Positions 7,441 to 15,557 of a stretch of 21,427 bases of DNA are shown here, piece by piece (position 1 is the first letter of the stretch; every line of letters begins with the position of its first letter). This stretch comes from Gammaproteobacteria bacterium (lineage in GTDB: Bacteria > Pseudomonadota > Gammaproteobacteria > Pseudomonadales > Azotimanducaceae), in the NCBI GenBank assembly GCA_002690405.1, contig NZEI01000022.1, positions 63,571 through 84,997 on the forward strand, given 5' to 3'. A program made the translations under genes and the position numbers. Below the pieces are notes generated by a model, which was not told where the DNA came from, did not search any database, and worked only from the letters and a program-made list of their open reading frames with translations.

Positions 7441-8739
7441 CTAGGGTTGTGCGAGCAGCAGGCGAGCACTGGCAAGTTTTACGCAGAGCGTAAGTATCTG
7501 CATAGCGCCCGTTAATTCTTCTAAGCTGCCGAAAGTAGGGGCGATGCGCACGTTGCGATCATCTGGATCGATACCGTACGGGAAGGTAGCACCCGCTGGA
7601 GTCAGAACTAAGCCCGCATCTTTTGCCATAGCGACAACTTTTTTAGCAAGACCGGGCAGTAGGTCGAGGGAGACGAAATAGCCACCATTAGGTTGGGTCC
7701 AATGGGCGACCCCAAGAGCCCCGAGTTGTTCAGTTAATACCCGTTCGACCAATGCAAACTTTGGCCGCAAAATTTCTGCATGAGCGGCCATGTGCTCACT
7801 AACGCGCCCGTTCAAGAAGCGTGCGTGTCGTAATTGGTTAACTTTGTCGGGTCCAACAGTCTGTACTCTCAAGTGCGTGGTAAGACTATTTAATACGGTG
7901 GCGCCGGAGGCGACAAAACCCACGCCGGCACCGGCGAAGGTGATTTTTGAGGTAGAAGCGAACTGCACAATATGCTCTTGGGTACCGGCAGCGATTGCAG
8001 CATCGCGAATGCTGGCCAAGGCATCTCCTGGTTGTTGCAAATGATGCACCGCATACGCGTTGTCCCACAGTACAACGAAGTCTTCGGCGGCAGCCCGATT
8101 AGGCAGATCGGCCAGTGCGCGCACAGTGCTAGCAGAATAGGTGTTGCCGGTAGGGTTAGCGTACTTAGGTACGCACCAGATGGCTTTAATGCACGAGTCT
8201 GCAGCGGCCAGTTCAGCGGCTTTTTGCATATCAGGGCCGTCTTCAAGCATGGGAATGTTGACCATTTCCATGCCGAAATGTTGGCACAGCACAAAGTGCC
8301 GATCGTAGCCGGGGACGGGCGTCAGTACCTTAACAGTCTGGCTCTCACTCCACTTTCGTTCATCCCCCCACAAGCCAAGCTGTAAGGCGGTACTCAATAC
8401 CAAATGCATAAGATTGAGGCTTGAATTGCCTGCGGCCATGATCTCTGCGGCAGGTACCTCCATTATTTCTGACCCGAGCTCACGTGCTTCGGCAATGCCC
8501 ATTAAGCCGCCGTAGTTGCGGGTGTCGGTGCCATCCGCGCTGATGTAATTGCCGGCGATCATGGTTTCTAAGGCGTCGCTGAGACTGAGTTGCTCAGCAC
8601 CAGGCTTACCGCGGCTTAAGTCCAATTGTTGATTAGCGCCGCTGACCTGAGTCAGTTCTGCGGCCCAAGCCTGTTCGAGCGCCTGTAAGTCTGTCTTCGA
8701 TAGCTCTGCCAGGGGCTGCCCTGATTCACCAGCGGTCAT
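7441..8739 (-). CDS. PF12897-type aminotransferase (aspartate aminotransferase-like)
   Basis: The 432-residue protein is a fold-type I PLP enzyme of the branch once named MocR/alanine-glyoxylate aminotransferase-like, which includes the Corynebacterium aspartate aminotransferase AspT. Characteristic stretches are LDLSRGKPGAEQLSLSDAL (39-57), DTRNYGGLMGI (72-82), AAGNSSLNLMH (102-112), YANPTGNTYS (193-202, N195), WDNAYAVHH (225-233, D226 and Y229), ASTSKITFAGAG (261-272, lysine K265) and NVRIAPTF near the C terminus. Expected chemistry is transfer of an amino group between a dicarboxylic amino acid and 2-oxoglutarate. Its ATG overlaps the argC stop as ATGA, with AGAGGA a few bases ahead, so the two are translationally linked. 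A role with ArgC's product is possible but not shown by sequence. Confidence 0.88.
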   Translation of the reverse strand: MTAGESGQPLAELSKTDLQALEQAWAAELTQVSGANQQLDLSRGKPGAEQLSLSDALETMIAGNYISADGTDTRNYGGLMGIAEARELGSEIMEVPAAEIMAAGNSSLNLMHLVLSTALQLGLWGDERKWSESQTVKVLTPVPGYDRHFVLCQHFGMEMVNIPMLEDGPDMQKAAELAAADSCIKAIWCVPKYANPTGNTYSASTVRALADLPNRAAAEDFVVLWDNAYAVHHLQQPGDALASIRDAAIAAGTQEHIVQFASTSKITFAGAGVGFVASGATVLNSLTTHLRVQTVGPDKVNQLRHARFLNGRVSEHMAAHAEILRPKFALVERVLTEQLGALGVAHWTQPNGGYFVSLDLLPGLAKKVVAMAKDAGLVLTPAGATFPYGIDPDDRNVRIAPTFGSLEELTGAMQILTLCVKLASARLLLAQP

Positions 8740-9674
8740 AGTCCAAGTTCCTCTTGCATGCCAAGCATAATGTTAAGGTTTTGTATGGCGGCGCCAGCAG
8801 CGCCCTTACCTAAGTTGTCATAACGCGCGTTGATAATTACGCGTTGCGCATCACCGAATACCATCAATTCTAAATTGTTCGTGCCGTTGCATGCGGTGGG
8901 ATTCAAGTATCCGTTCACCAGTTGCTGCTCGGCGTTAACTTGGGCTACCTGTATGAATCGCTCATCAGCGTAGCGCTGCTCTAAAACGGCTTGAACCTCG
9001 GCAGGCGTCGCACCGCTTAGTTCGCTGGCGAATAACGCGACACTGGTGACCATGCCCTTATAGTAATTCGCTACAGTTGGTAAAAAAATCGGCGCTACGG
9101 TGGTGCCGCTATAGTGCTGCATTTCTGGTAGATGCTTATGGCCTTGGGTGAGTCCATAAGTTTGAGTGTTGTAGGTATCCGCCTGTTCTGGCGTGAAGTC
9201 TTCGAACGACTCAATCATCTGGCGGCCACCACCGGAGTAACCAGAAACAGCGTTGCATCGCAGCGGTGTGCTTGGATTTAACAGGCCGGCCTCGATCAAA
9301 GGCAGAATACTGAGAATAAAGCCTTGCGGATAACAACCTGGATTGCTGACCCTATCGGCCTCGGCAATGGCAGTGCGATTTTGCGGGTTTAGCTCTGGCA
9401 GTCCATAGGCCCACTCGGGGTTAACGCGATGAGCGCTGCTGGCGTCGAGGATACGGCAGTTGTGCTCAGCCAGTGCGCAGGCCTCGAGCGCTGCAGCGTC
9501 GGGTAGACATAGAATCGCGATATCGGCCTGTTTAAACATCTGTTCACGGATTGCCGGATCCTTGCGGTGTTCATCCGCAATCGTCAAAAGCTCTAGATCG
9601 CTGCGCCCACGCAGTCGGGTGGTAATCTCAATACCCGTGGTGCCGGCCTGTCCGTCGATAAAAATTGTTGCCAT
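8736..9674 (-). CDS. argC: N-acetyl-gamma-glutamyl-phosphate reductase, type 2
   Basis: The enzyme reduces N-acetyl-glutamyl phosphate to N-acetyl-glutamate semialdehyde with NADPH in arginine synthesis. From the ATG at 9674 the protein is 312 residues, the typical length of the short type 2 AGPR family. Motifs are MATIFIDGQAGTTGIEI with the glycine-rich NADP loop (8-14), DASSAHRVNPEWAYGLPEL (77-95), the active-site cysteine C114 in SNPGCYPQG, and TQGHKHLPEM with probable catalytic H181. A GTG at 9743 would add 23 residues that do not resemble the family, and neither start has a strong ribosome binding site. No argB, argD, argJ or argH is in the window. It overlaps the downstream aminotransferase by four bases. 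Confidence 0.9.
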   Translation of the reverse strand: MATIFIDGQAGTTGIEITTRLRGRSDLELLTIADEHRKDPAIREQMFKQADIAILCLPDAAALEACALAEHNCRILDASSAHRVNPEWAYGLPELNPQNRTAIAEADRVSNPGCYPQGFILSILPLIEAGLLNPSTPLRCNAVSGYSGGGRQMIESFEDFTPEQADTYNTQTYGLTQGHKHLPEMQHYSGTTVAPIFLPTVANYYKGMVTSVALFASELSGATPAEVQAVLEQRYADERFIQVAQVNAEQQLVNGYLNPTACNGTNNLELMVFGDAQRVIINARYDNLGKGAAGAAIQNLNIMLGMQEELGL

Positions 9675-9733
9675 GGTAAAAATGCCGATGCGCTGTGTTC
9701 GCGAAAGAAAGAGCACTGGATTTGCAGCCTGGG

Positions 9734-9756
9734 GCTGAACCACGTTCGTGTTCAGC
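9734..9756. repeat. Hairpin in the argC upstream region
   Basis: GCTGAAC (9734-9740) and GTTCAGC (9750-9756) are a perfect 7-base inverted repeat. An alternative fold pairs GCTGAA with TTCAGC and adds CAC/GTG across a GTTC loop, with one bulge. It lies in the 125-base gap between the glycosyltransferase gene and argC. No T-run follows on the minus strand, so it is not a standard intrinsic terminator. A TTGACG (about 9764-9769 on minus) could be a -35 element, but no convincing -10 follows. The half-site TGAAC...GTTCA is spaced too widely for the ArgR box consensus. Confidence 0.4.
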
Positions 9757-9799
9757 GGTATGCCGTCAAAAAACCGCGCAGAGTCTAAACTATTCTGGC

Positions 9800-11008
9800 T
9801 TAGAACGTAATTTGCTTGCGTAGTGAAGTGGGCAACTTACTCAGAGTCTGGTGCAAGCTCACGTCTGGATAAAACTCGCGTGCTCGATGTATGAATCGCA
9901 GTGTTTTCAGCCCATCGAACCAATTGGTGAGCAAGTGCTGTCGCTGTTCGGGATTCGGTTGTTGATAAAACTTATCGTTCAAGACTTTAGGCAAGCCGAG
10001 GTGCAGTAGAATCCGCACGATGCGTGCATGGTCGCGGTCATTGGACGTTGCTATGGCAACAAATTCAGGACTCTGGCCGCACTGCTGCAGGTAAATTAAG
10101 GCTTTGCCGAGTAGTTCAAAGCACCGGTGATCATAGCTCAGATAGCTATGGCCGCTGGGATCGTCGCGCAGGAGCGTGACGATTTTTTCCAGCGCGGGGC
10201 CTGTACCGAAGGGCACTCGTGTCGATCTTCTCGCCTGCACCTCGATGGTCGGCTGGTGCACCCAGGTTACTGCTGCGAGTTTGTTTAGTTTATTGAGAAA
10301 GTGAAAATCTTCCCCAGCGCTACGCTTTGGAAAACCTCGTGCCCTGGCGTAACTGTTTGCTTGCACCGCGATAGTGCTGCCGAGGGTTGGGTAGGCATAA
10401 GGGCTGCCCTGGCAAGCCAATGCCTGAACGTAGTACTGCATATGTGCATCGTACAGTTTCGCCGCAAACTGCAGCATGGCATCGTCGCTAACGTGCTGAT
10501 GGCTAAAGACCACAGTGCCCTGATGGGATGAAAGCGCCGAGAAATAGTCCTTTGGCAGGCGGGCATCGGCGTCTGTTTGACAGAGCCAAGGCGACGTGAT
10601 GTAGCCGTCTCGGTATAAGCGTAAAGCGATATCTGAGCCTATTTTACGTGCCAGCCCGACGCCCTGCTTTGGCGGCAGCCGTTTCCCTGGGCTTGCTCTA
10701 TCAATCACCACTATCGGCGTGTGCTCGCTGTGCTCTAGGCCCGCGAGTAGCTTGCGCGTTGAGCGAATCTTTTCGATTTCGATGGTTTCGTCGTCAGGCG
10801 CATTGACCACGACGATAGTTAACAGGGCAGGGTTGCCGCAGCGACTGAGCACATTGGATAAGAAATACGCTGATTCAGCGAATGCAGGAATGATCAATAC
10901 ATGCTGATAGCGCTGTTTGTTGCTCAGCGCAGGGTGGTTGCTGGCGTTGAATTGCTGTGCCTCTGGTTCCGCATGGCGCTGTAAATACTGATCGATGGCA
11001 CGATCCAT
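9800..11008 (-). CDS. GT2-like (GT-A fold) glycosyltransferase
   Basis: The 402-residue soluble protein has the outline of a family 2 glycosyltransferase. There is an N-terminal nucleotide-binding strand, VLIIPAFAES (37-46), then IVVVNAPDDE (65-74), the metal-binding CQTDADARLP (143-152, DAD 146-148), a central TLGSTIAVQ and the catalytic-base type motif AGEDFHFLNKL (231-241). RVPFGTGPAL (264-273) follows. No membrane segment or signal peptide is visible. Donor and acceptor are unknown; the C-terminal 120 residues are helical, basic and not recognisable. The start lies 12 bases after the miaE stop and lacks a clear ribosome binding site, so it probably depends on read-through from miaE. No other cell-surface polysaccharide genes are present. 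Confidence 0.75.
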   Translation of the reverse strand: MDRAIDQYLQRHAEPEAQQFNASNHPALSNKQRYQHVLIIPAFAESAYFLSNVLSRCGNPALLTIVVVNAPDDETIEIEKIRSTRKLLAGLEHSEHTPIVVIDRASPGKRLPPKQGVGLARKIGSDIALRLYRDGYITSPWLCQTDADARLPKDYFSALSSHQGTVVFSHQHVSDDAMLQFAAKLYDAHMQYYVQALACQGSPYAYPTLGSTIAVQANSYARARGFPKRSAGEDFHFLNKLNKLAAVTWVHQPTIEVQARRSTRVPFGTGPALEKIVTLLRDDPSGHSYLSYDHRCFELLGKALIYLQQCGQSPEFVAIATSNDRDHARIVRILLHLGLPKVLNDKFYQQPNPEQRQHLLTNWFDGLKTLRFIHRAREFYPDVSLHQTLSKLPTSLRKQITF

Positions 11009-11020
11009 GGCGAATTTTGA

Positions 11021-11617
11021 TCAGTGTAGAGCCGCGCGCAGCGGCAGAGTTTGAATGATTTTTGCCTCGCGTTGAGATAATTCATTAAAGCGCTCAGTCA
11101 CCGTCGGCTCGTCGAAGTGCTCGACCGCCAAATCTATGAAAAGCTCCCAGTGGCGTTGCTCGCTGGCTGCGATGGCTTGATAGAAGCGCCTTAGCGCAGG
11201 GTCATCGCATAAGTTGTCTGCAAGCAACGCAAAGCGCTCAGCGCCGCGTCTTTCGACCACCGCAGCGACGGTCAACCGGTCAAGCAAAAAGTGCTCTGCG
11301 GCCTTGCGCACTTGGCCATTCAGAGCATGAATGTATGGATCTTTGAGGTCTGCAGCGGGGGTCAGTTGGCGCGCCAAAATCAGCCGCATTACTTCGCGAT
11401 AATGGTTCAATTCCTCTACCGCCAGCTCGACCATGGCGCGCACGATCGAGGGTTGGTCGGGGTAGTGCGAGACCATGCTCATAGCCATGCCAGAGGCCTT
11501 TTTCTCTGCCGAGGCATGATCCATGAGAAAACCATCAAAATCAGCCAGCACGGTCTCGAGCCAGCCGCTGGGTGTGGCCGCCAGTGGACCTAATTGGGAT
11601 AAATCGATGCGAGCCAT
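11021..11617 (-). CDS. miaE: tRNA-(ms2io6A37) hydroxylase
   Basis: MiaE hydroxylates the isopentenyl group of ms2i6A at tRNA position 37 using a non-haem diiron centre. The 198-residue protein has the ferritin-like ligand set: E38 in DHASAEKKA, E69xxH72 in EELNHYREV, E122 in VVERRGAERFA and E153xxH156 in SEQRHWE. The DFDGFLMDHASAEKK and ERRGAERF stretches are diagnostic of the family. The ATG at 11617 is preferred because the product then starts MARIDLSQLG. A start 60 bases further up would add 20 residues within the esterase frame that look unrelated. As annotated, the gene overlaps the upstream esterase by 28 bases, so its ribosome binding site must lie in that coding region. Confidence 0.9.
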   Translation of the reverse strand: MARIDLSQLGPLAATPSGWLETVLADFDGFLMDHASAEKKASGMAMSMVSHYPDQPSIVRAMVELAVEELNHYREVMRLILARQLTPAADLKDPYIHALNGQVRKAAEHFLLDRLTVAAVVERRGAERFALLADNLCDDPALRRFYQAIAASEQRHWELFIDLAVEHFDEPTVTERFNELSQREAKIIQTLPLRAALH

Positions 11618-12264
11618 TGACTGATATGAGTTATTTCCTGGGGGCATACCTGGTGGCCCATGGCGTATTCGTGCCACTCAACGCGGTAGTTTAGTCCGAT
11701 TAGGGCCTCCCGTGAGGTGATCGCGCGGGTGATCGGGATTACTGGGTCCGACAAGCCGTGTGCCATGAAAATAGGCGTTTCGACATTTGCCAGGCCGATA
11801 CGCTCGGTGATCTGTTCATGATCGTGAAGATAGGTTGAGAGCGCCATAATGCCCGCTAAGGGTTGGTTATGACTTAAGCCCAATTCCAACGCGATGACGC
11901 CACCTTGAGAAAAACCAGCCAAAGCAATGCGTTCGCTGGGTATGCCAGCTGCGATTTCCTCTGCGATGATGGAACGAATTGCAGCAACGGAATTTTTTAT
12001 GTCCGCGCCGCCAGCAAGTGGCGCGCCCGGATCAATGTCGTACCAAGCACGCATTTCCATGCCGCCATTTATGGTTACCGGTCGGACAGGCGCATTTGGA
12101 AAAATGAAACGCACGCTAGCTTCGATATCGAGCATCGGTACCAATGGTTCGAAATCGGTGGCGTCAGCGCCAAGGCCATGTAACCAAATAACGCTAGCTG
12201 TCGGGTTATCGGCGGTCTCACGTCGTAAACACTCTAACGTCGTCGAATTTACAGTATCTGTCAT
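11590..12264 (-). CDS. Carboxylesterase/acyl-protein thioesterase-like alpha/beta hydrolase
   Basis: The 224-residue protein is the standard length for the small bacterial carboxylesterase family (Pseudomonas EstB, YpfH, eukaryotic APT1). The oxyanion region is WLHGLGADATDF (27-38), the nucleophile elbow GFSQGG places S119, and the acid and base are D173 in GLSDPVIP and H204 in AMGHQV. NAPVRPVTINGGMEMRAWYD (57-76) is the family-specific loop. No signal peptide is present, so it is cytoplasmic. It is the first gene of the minus-strand run, with AAGGA about nine bases before the ATG and a plausible promoter just upstream. Natural substrate is unknown; short acyl esters or lysophospholipids are usual in vitro. 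Confidence 0.9.
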   Translation of the reverse strand: MTDTVNSTTLECLRRETADNPTASVIWLHGLGADATDFEPLVPMLDIEASVRFIFPNAPVRPVTINGGMEMRAWYDIDPGAPLAGGADIKNSVAAIRSIIAEEIAAGIPSERIALAGFSQGGVIALELGLSHNQPLAGIMALSTYLHDHEQITERIGLANVETPIFMAHGLSDPVIPITRAITSREALIGLNYRVEWHEYAMGHQVCPQEITHISQWLASIYPN

Positions 12265-12291
12265 CAGGGGAGTCCTTAGTTTGACGCCGGC

Positions 12292-12321
12292 ACCTTAGCT
12301 GGATTCAGCTGGACATTTCAA
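12292..12321 (-). promoter_or_regulatory. Candidate sigma-70 promoter for the esterase-miaE block
   Basis: On the minus strand TTGAAA (complement of 12316-12321) is followed after 18 bases by TAAGGT (complement of 12292-12297). This gives 5/6 and 4/6 matches to the consensus boxes. The start would fall about 20 bases before the esterase ATG. It lies in the 197-base divergent gap shared with the ABC exporter. No coding feature is seen in the rest of that gap (12265-12461); a plus-strand TTGACC at 12353 lacks a good -10. Confidence 0.4.
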
Positions 12322-12461
12322 CGCCATTGCATTTCGGCGGTTTGCCAGCATATTGACCTTACTGCCCAAGGCCAAGTACCTTGCGCAATCGCGCTCGTCG
12401 AGTGCACATGCTAGGCGCCGTGTCAGGCCGCCAAGTGAAAAATCGTGGTGGCACAAGCAAC

Positions 12462-14240
12462 ATGACCGAATACTTAGAAGAGCGTGAAACGTCGCGCAAT
12501 ATGCAGCGTTTGACACCGGCCTTAAGATTTCTCCAGCCCTACCGTCTGCAGGTGGTTTTGGCCAGTGTAGCGCTGTGCGTTACTGCCTCCGCCATGCTGT
12601 TACTGGGGCAGGGCATCCGCATAGTTATTGATAGTGGCTTCGCCAGTGGTGAAAGCGCGCTGCTGACCGAGTCGCTGATGCTATTTGTGGCATTTGTAAC
12701 GGTGCTCACTGTTGGCACCTTTGTGCGTTTCTATTTTGTATCTTGGGTCGGCGAGAAAGTCAGCAATGACATTCGTCAAGCCGTATTCAACCACCTAATC
12801 CATATGCACCCGGGGTTTTTCGAAACGAATACGCCGAGTGAGATTCAGTCGCGGGTCACGACCGATACTACGCTGCTGCAAACAGTCATTGGCTCATCTG
12901 TGTCGATCGCACTACGCAATGCGCTGATGTTGGTAGGCGGCTTGGTATTGCTGGTAATTACCAATGCGAAATTGTCATTGCTGGTCCTTGGTAGTGTGCC
13001 CTTTGTCGTACTACCAGTGGTGTTATTTGGTCGCCGCGTGCGCTCGTTGTCACGATCTAGTCAAGATCGGCTCGCCGATGTGGGCAGCCAAGTCAGCGAA
13101 AGCTTCCGTAACATCAAGATTGTGCAGTCCTTCAATCATCAGGGTGCCGATGTCACACAATTTGGCCAGCGGCTCGATCGATCTTTGCGGGTAGCCTTGC
13201 AGCGAGTCTGGCACCGCGCGGTACTGGTCGCGGTAGTTATGTTGATGGTTTTTGGGGCCGTAGCGACGCTGTTATGGGTCGGCGGTCAAGATGTACTCGC
13301 AGGACGCACATCTCCCGGAGATTTGGCCGCATTTATTTTCTACGCCTTTATTGTCGCTGGCTCTGTTGGTGCAATCTCTGAGGTTTGGAGCGATTTGCAG
13401 CGTGCTGCCGGGGCAACTGAACGCTTGATGGAATTACTGCATGCAACTAACGATCTCGTTGATGGCGATGATGCAGCCGCAAAAGATCGGCTGCTTGACC
13501 GGCCCTCTGCGACATTATCACTGCGTAATTTGTCTTTCAGCTATCCCTCGCGGCCCCAACATATGGCGTTAAACGACATCAGCTTAGATGTGGAAGCGGG
13601 AGAAATGGTTGCCGTTGTTGGACCGTCGGGAGCGGGTAAGAGCACTCTCTTTGATCTGCTGCAGCGGTTCTATGATCCCAGTGGTGGAGTAATACGTCTC
13701 GATGGCGTTGATTTGCGCGAGCGTTCACTTGCAGCTGTGCGTGCTGGATTTGGCTTTGTTCCTCAGGACCCCGTTTTGTTCTCAGGTACGCTGCGCGACA
13801 ACCTCACGTATGGACGCCCCAATGCTACCGTAGACGAAGTTAATCAGGCGCTAGAACTCGCCTATGCGAGTGAATTTATGCAAAACCTGCCTGAGGGTCT
13901 AGATACCCGGGTAGGTGAAAATGGTGTGGGGCTATCTGGTGGCCAGCGTCAGCGTCTGGCGATTGCGCGGGCATTGCTCGCACAGCCGCGATGCTTATTG
14001 CTTGATGAAGCCACCAGTGCCTTGGATGCGCAAAGCGAAGACTATGTGGGTAAGTCCTTACACAGTCTCAAGGGTAGAATGACCATAATCGTTATCGCTC
14101 ATCGACTGTCTACGGTGCGTACCGCTGATCGCATTTGCGTGATGGATCAAGGGATGCTGCTTGCCGAGGGCAGTCACGAGCGCTTGCTTGCGGAAAACCC
14201 GTTGTATAAGGAATTCGCGCATATTCAGTTCGCCGCCTAA
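12462..14240 (+). CDS. MsbA-like ABC exporter half-transporter (permease fused to ATPase)
   Basis: The 592-residue protein has an N-terminal six-helix type I exporter domain (about 20-330) and a C-terminal nucleotide-binding domain. The ATPase motifs are complete: Walker A GPSGAGKST (about 387-395), Q-loop in GFVPQDPVLFSG, signature LSGGQRQRLA (about 490), Walker B CLLLDEATSALD (about 510-521) and the H-loop AHRLSTV (about 545). It should act as a homodimer in the inner membrane. Lipid or hydrophobic drug export is the family role; true MsbA cannot be claimed because no lpxK follows. The ATG at 12462 is chosen as giving the usual family length; upstream in-frame ATG 12408 and TTG 12381 would add 18 or 27 basic residues. 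The stop overlaps the convergent dinB by four bases. Confidence 0.9.
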   Translation: MTEYLEERETSRNMQRLTPALRFLQPYRLQVVLASVALCVTASAMLLLGQGIRIVIDSGFASGESALLTESLMLFVAFVTVLTVGTFVRFYFVSWVGEKVSNDIRQAVFNHLIHMHPGFFETNTPSEIQSRVTTDTTLLQTVIGSSVSIALRNALMLVGGLVLLVITNAKLSLLVLGSVPFVVLPVVLFGRRVRSLSRSSQDRLADVGSQVSESFRNIKIVQSFNHQGADVTQFGQRLDRSLRVALQRVWHRAVLVAVVMLMVFGAVATLLWVGGQDVLAGRTSPGDLAAFIFYAFIVAGSVGAISEVWSDLQRAAGATERLMELLHATNDLVDGDDAAAKDRLLDRPSATLSLRNLSFSYPSRPQHMALNDISLDVEAGEMVAVVGPSGAGKSTLFDLLQRFYDPSGGVIRLDGVDLRERSLAAVRAGFGFVPQDPVLFSGTLRDNLTYGRPNATVDEVNQALELAYASEFMQNLPEGLDTRVGENGVGLSGGQRQRLAIARALLAQPRCLLLDEATSALDAQSEDYVGKSLHSLKGRMTIIVIAHRLSTVRTADRICVMDQGMLLAEGSHERLLAENPLYKEFAHIQFAA

Positions 14241-15304
14241 GTTTCGCTAAAAAGGCCGAATTGCAGGCCGTCTTTGTCGGCCCGCGGCTCCGCTTTTAGC
14301 TGTACGCCGAGGCCCAATAACCGTATGGGTAAGCCTTTGCGCTGCCAAGCCTCGTCTAAAAGTTGCCGATAACAGGCCTTATCCAGGGCAACCCCAGCTC
14401 TGCTTACGGTGGTTATCGAAAAGTCATCAAAGCGTAATTTAAGCGTCCGAGACTTTATGAGGTTTTGACAATTTGCCCTGGCCACGCGTTTTTGCAAGTC
14501 CGCGAAGAGATAATCAATAGCATCGCTGCAAACGCTTGGGTTGGCTAAATCTACTGCGTAGGTGCGCTCGGTGCTTACGGATTTTCGTTGTCGATAGGGG
14601 CTCACCGGCCGATCGTCTTGGCCCCGGCATAGATCAAATAATCGAGCACCAAATTTGCCGAAATGCTGGGTGAGTTCAAGAATCGACAACCGTTGCAAAT
14701 CCGCGCAAGTGGTTAGACCCATGCGATGCATCTTTTTTGCGGTTACTGAGCCAACACCGAAGATTTTCTCCACTGGCAGAACGCTGATAAATGCCGCCAC
14801 CTCGCTCGGCTCCACCGTCTTTTGCCCATCGGGTTTGTTCCAGTCGGAGGCGATCTTGGCGAGAAACTTGTTATTGGCAATGCCAGCCGAGATCGTAATG
14901 CCTATTTCTGCACGCACTCGGTCGCGAATTTCTTTGGCGATGAGCGTAGCGCTGCCATTGGCGATTGAGCTATCGCTGACATCCAAAAATGCCTCGTCTA
15001 ACGACAATGGTTCTACCAAGTCGGTATATTCCCGAAAAATCGCCTGTACTCGCGCAGACTCCTCTTTGTATTTGCTCATATTGGTGCTGACCACCACTAA
15101 ATCCGCACAGTTACGCAGCGCCGTGGACATCGGCATCGCCGAGCGCACTCCATAGGCGCGAGCGGCGTAATTGCAGGTGGCGACAACGCCGCGCTGGTCA
15201 GGTCTGCCGCCGACGGCGATGGGTTTGTCACGTAAATCGGGGTTGTCGCGCATCTCAATGGATGCGTAAAAGCTGTCGCAATCGCAGTGAATGATTTTAC
15301 GCAT
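14237..15304 (-). CDS. dinB: DNA polymerase IV (Y-family, DinB)
   Basis: Pol IV carries out translesion synthesis. The 355-residue protein aligns over its length with E. coli DinB: MRKIIHCDCDSFYASIEMRD, the RSAMP loop, LSLDEAFLDVS with D103 and E104, then NKFLAKIASDWNKPDGQ and the helix-hairpin-helix GVGSVTAKKMHRMGLTTC. D8, D103 and E104 are the expected metal-binding residues, and Y13 sits at the steric-gate position where E. coli has F13. The C terminus contains QFGLF (348-352), a fit to the QxxLF clamp-binding motif, four residues from the end. The start codon has no strong ribosome binding site. A promoter is proposed upstream, but I could find no CTGT-N8-ACAG LexA box, so SOS control is not evident. 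Confidence 0.95.
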   Translation of the reverse strand: MRKIIHCDCDSFYASIEMRDNPDLRDKPIAVGGRPDQRGVVATCNYAARAYGVRSAMPMSTALRNCADLVVVSTNMSKYKEESARVQAIFREYTDLVEPLSLDEAFLDVSDSSIANGSATLIAKEIRDRVRAEIGITISAGIANNKFLAKIASDWNKPDGQKTVEPSEVAAFISVLPVEKIFGVGSVTAKKMHRMGLTTCADLQRLSILELTQHFGKFGARLFDLCRGQDDRPVSPYRQRKSVSTERTYAVDLANPSVCSDAIDYLFADLQKRVARANCQNLIKSRTLKLRFDDFSITTVSRAGVALDKACYRQLLDEAWQRKGLPIRLLGLGVQLKAEPRADKDGLQFGLFSET

Positions 15305-15348
15305 GGAAATCAGATGCTCTAAAAAGGAGCAGGATTGCTGGTTTTGCG

Positions 15349-15377
15349 ATCATATTTACAACAAATTTATCCAACAA
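15349..15377 (-). promoter_or_regulatory. Candidate dinB promoter
   Basis: On the minus strand TTGTTG (complement of 15372-15377) is followed by a 17-base spacer and TATGAT (complement of 15349-15354). The -10 matches 5 of 6 consensus bases and the -35 three of 6. The predicted transcript would start near 15342, giving a leader of about 38 bases. A small stem, GCTC/GAGC (15316-15319 with 15327-15330), lies within that leader. Confidence 0.45.
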
Positions 15378-15537
15378 ACTATATTTAACAGGGGACAGCG
15401 CTTCGATTATTAGTTTAATATTGCGCGGCCTCCGTTCAAATCGTCAATCAAAGGTTAACATCTGAGATTCGCGTTATGCAGATGATAGAACGAGTTAGGG
15501 TTAATTAATTTGCAGGTCTCAGGCCTTTTAGTACTGC

Positions 15538-15557
15538 TGTTTGGTGCTAACCAAACA
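15538..15557. repeat. Perfect 8-base hairpin upstream of the AP2-like gene
   Basis: TGTTTGGT (15538-15545), loop GCTA, ACCAAACA (15550-15557). It lies 58 bases before the ATG at 15616 and just upstream of a TACAAT (15581-15586). No T-run follows on either strand, so it fits an operator or a structured leader better than a terminator. Confidence 0.5.

Noticed and set aside
9734..9756. ArgR operator at the argC leader palindrome
   Set aside because: The TGAAC and GTTCA half-sites are separated by nine bases rather than four and lack the AT-rich centre of ARG boxes.
12295..12516. 73-residue minus-strand reading frame across the divergent gap
   Set aside because: It overlaps the proposed promoter and the ABC exporter start, has an abnormal composition rich in Cys and His, and has no recognisable family features.
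15378..15400. LexA box upstream of dinB
   Set aside because: On the minus strand there is a CTGT half-site, but the second half reads GTTT instead of ACAG at the required spacing.
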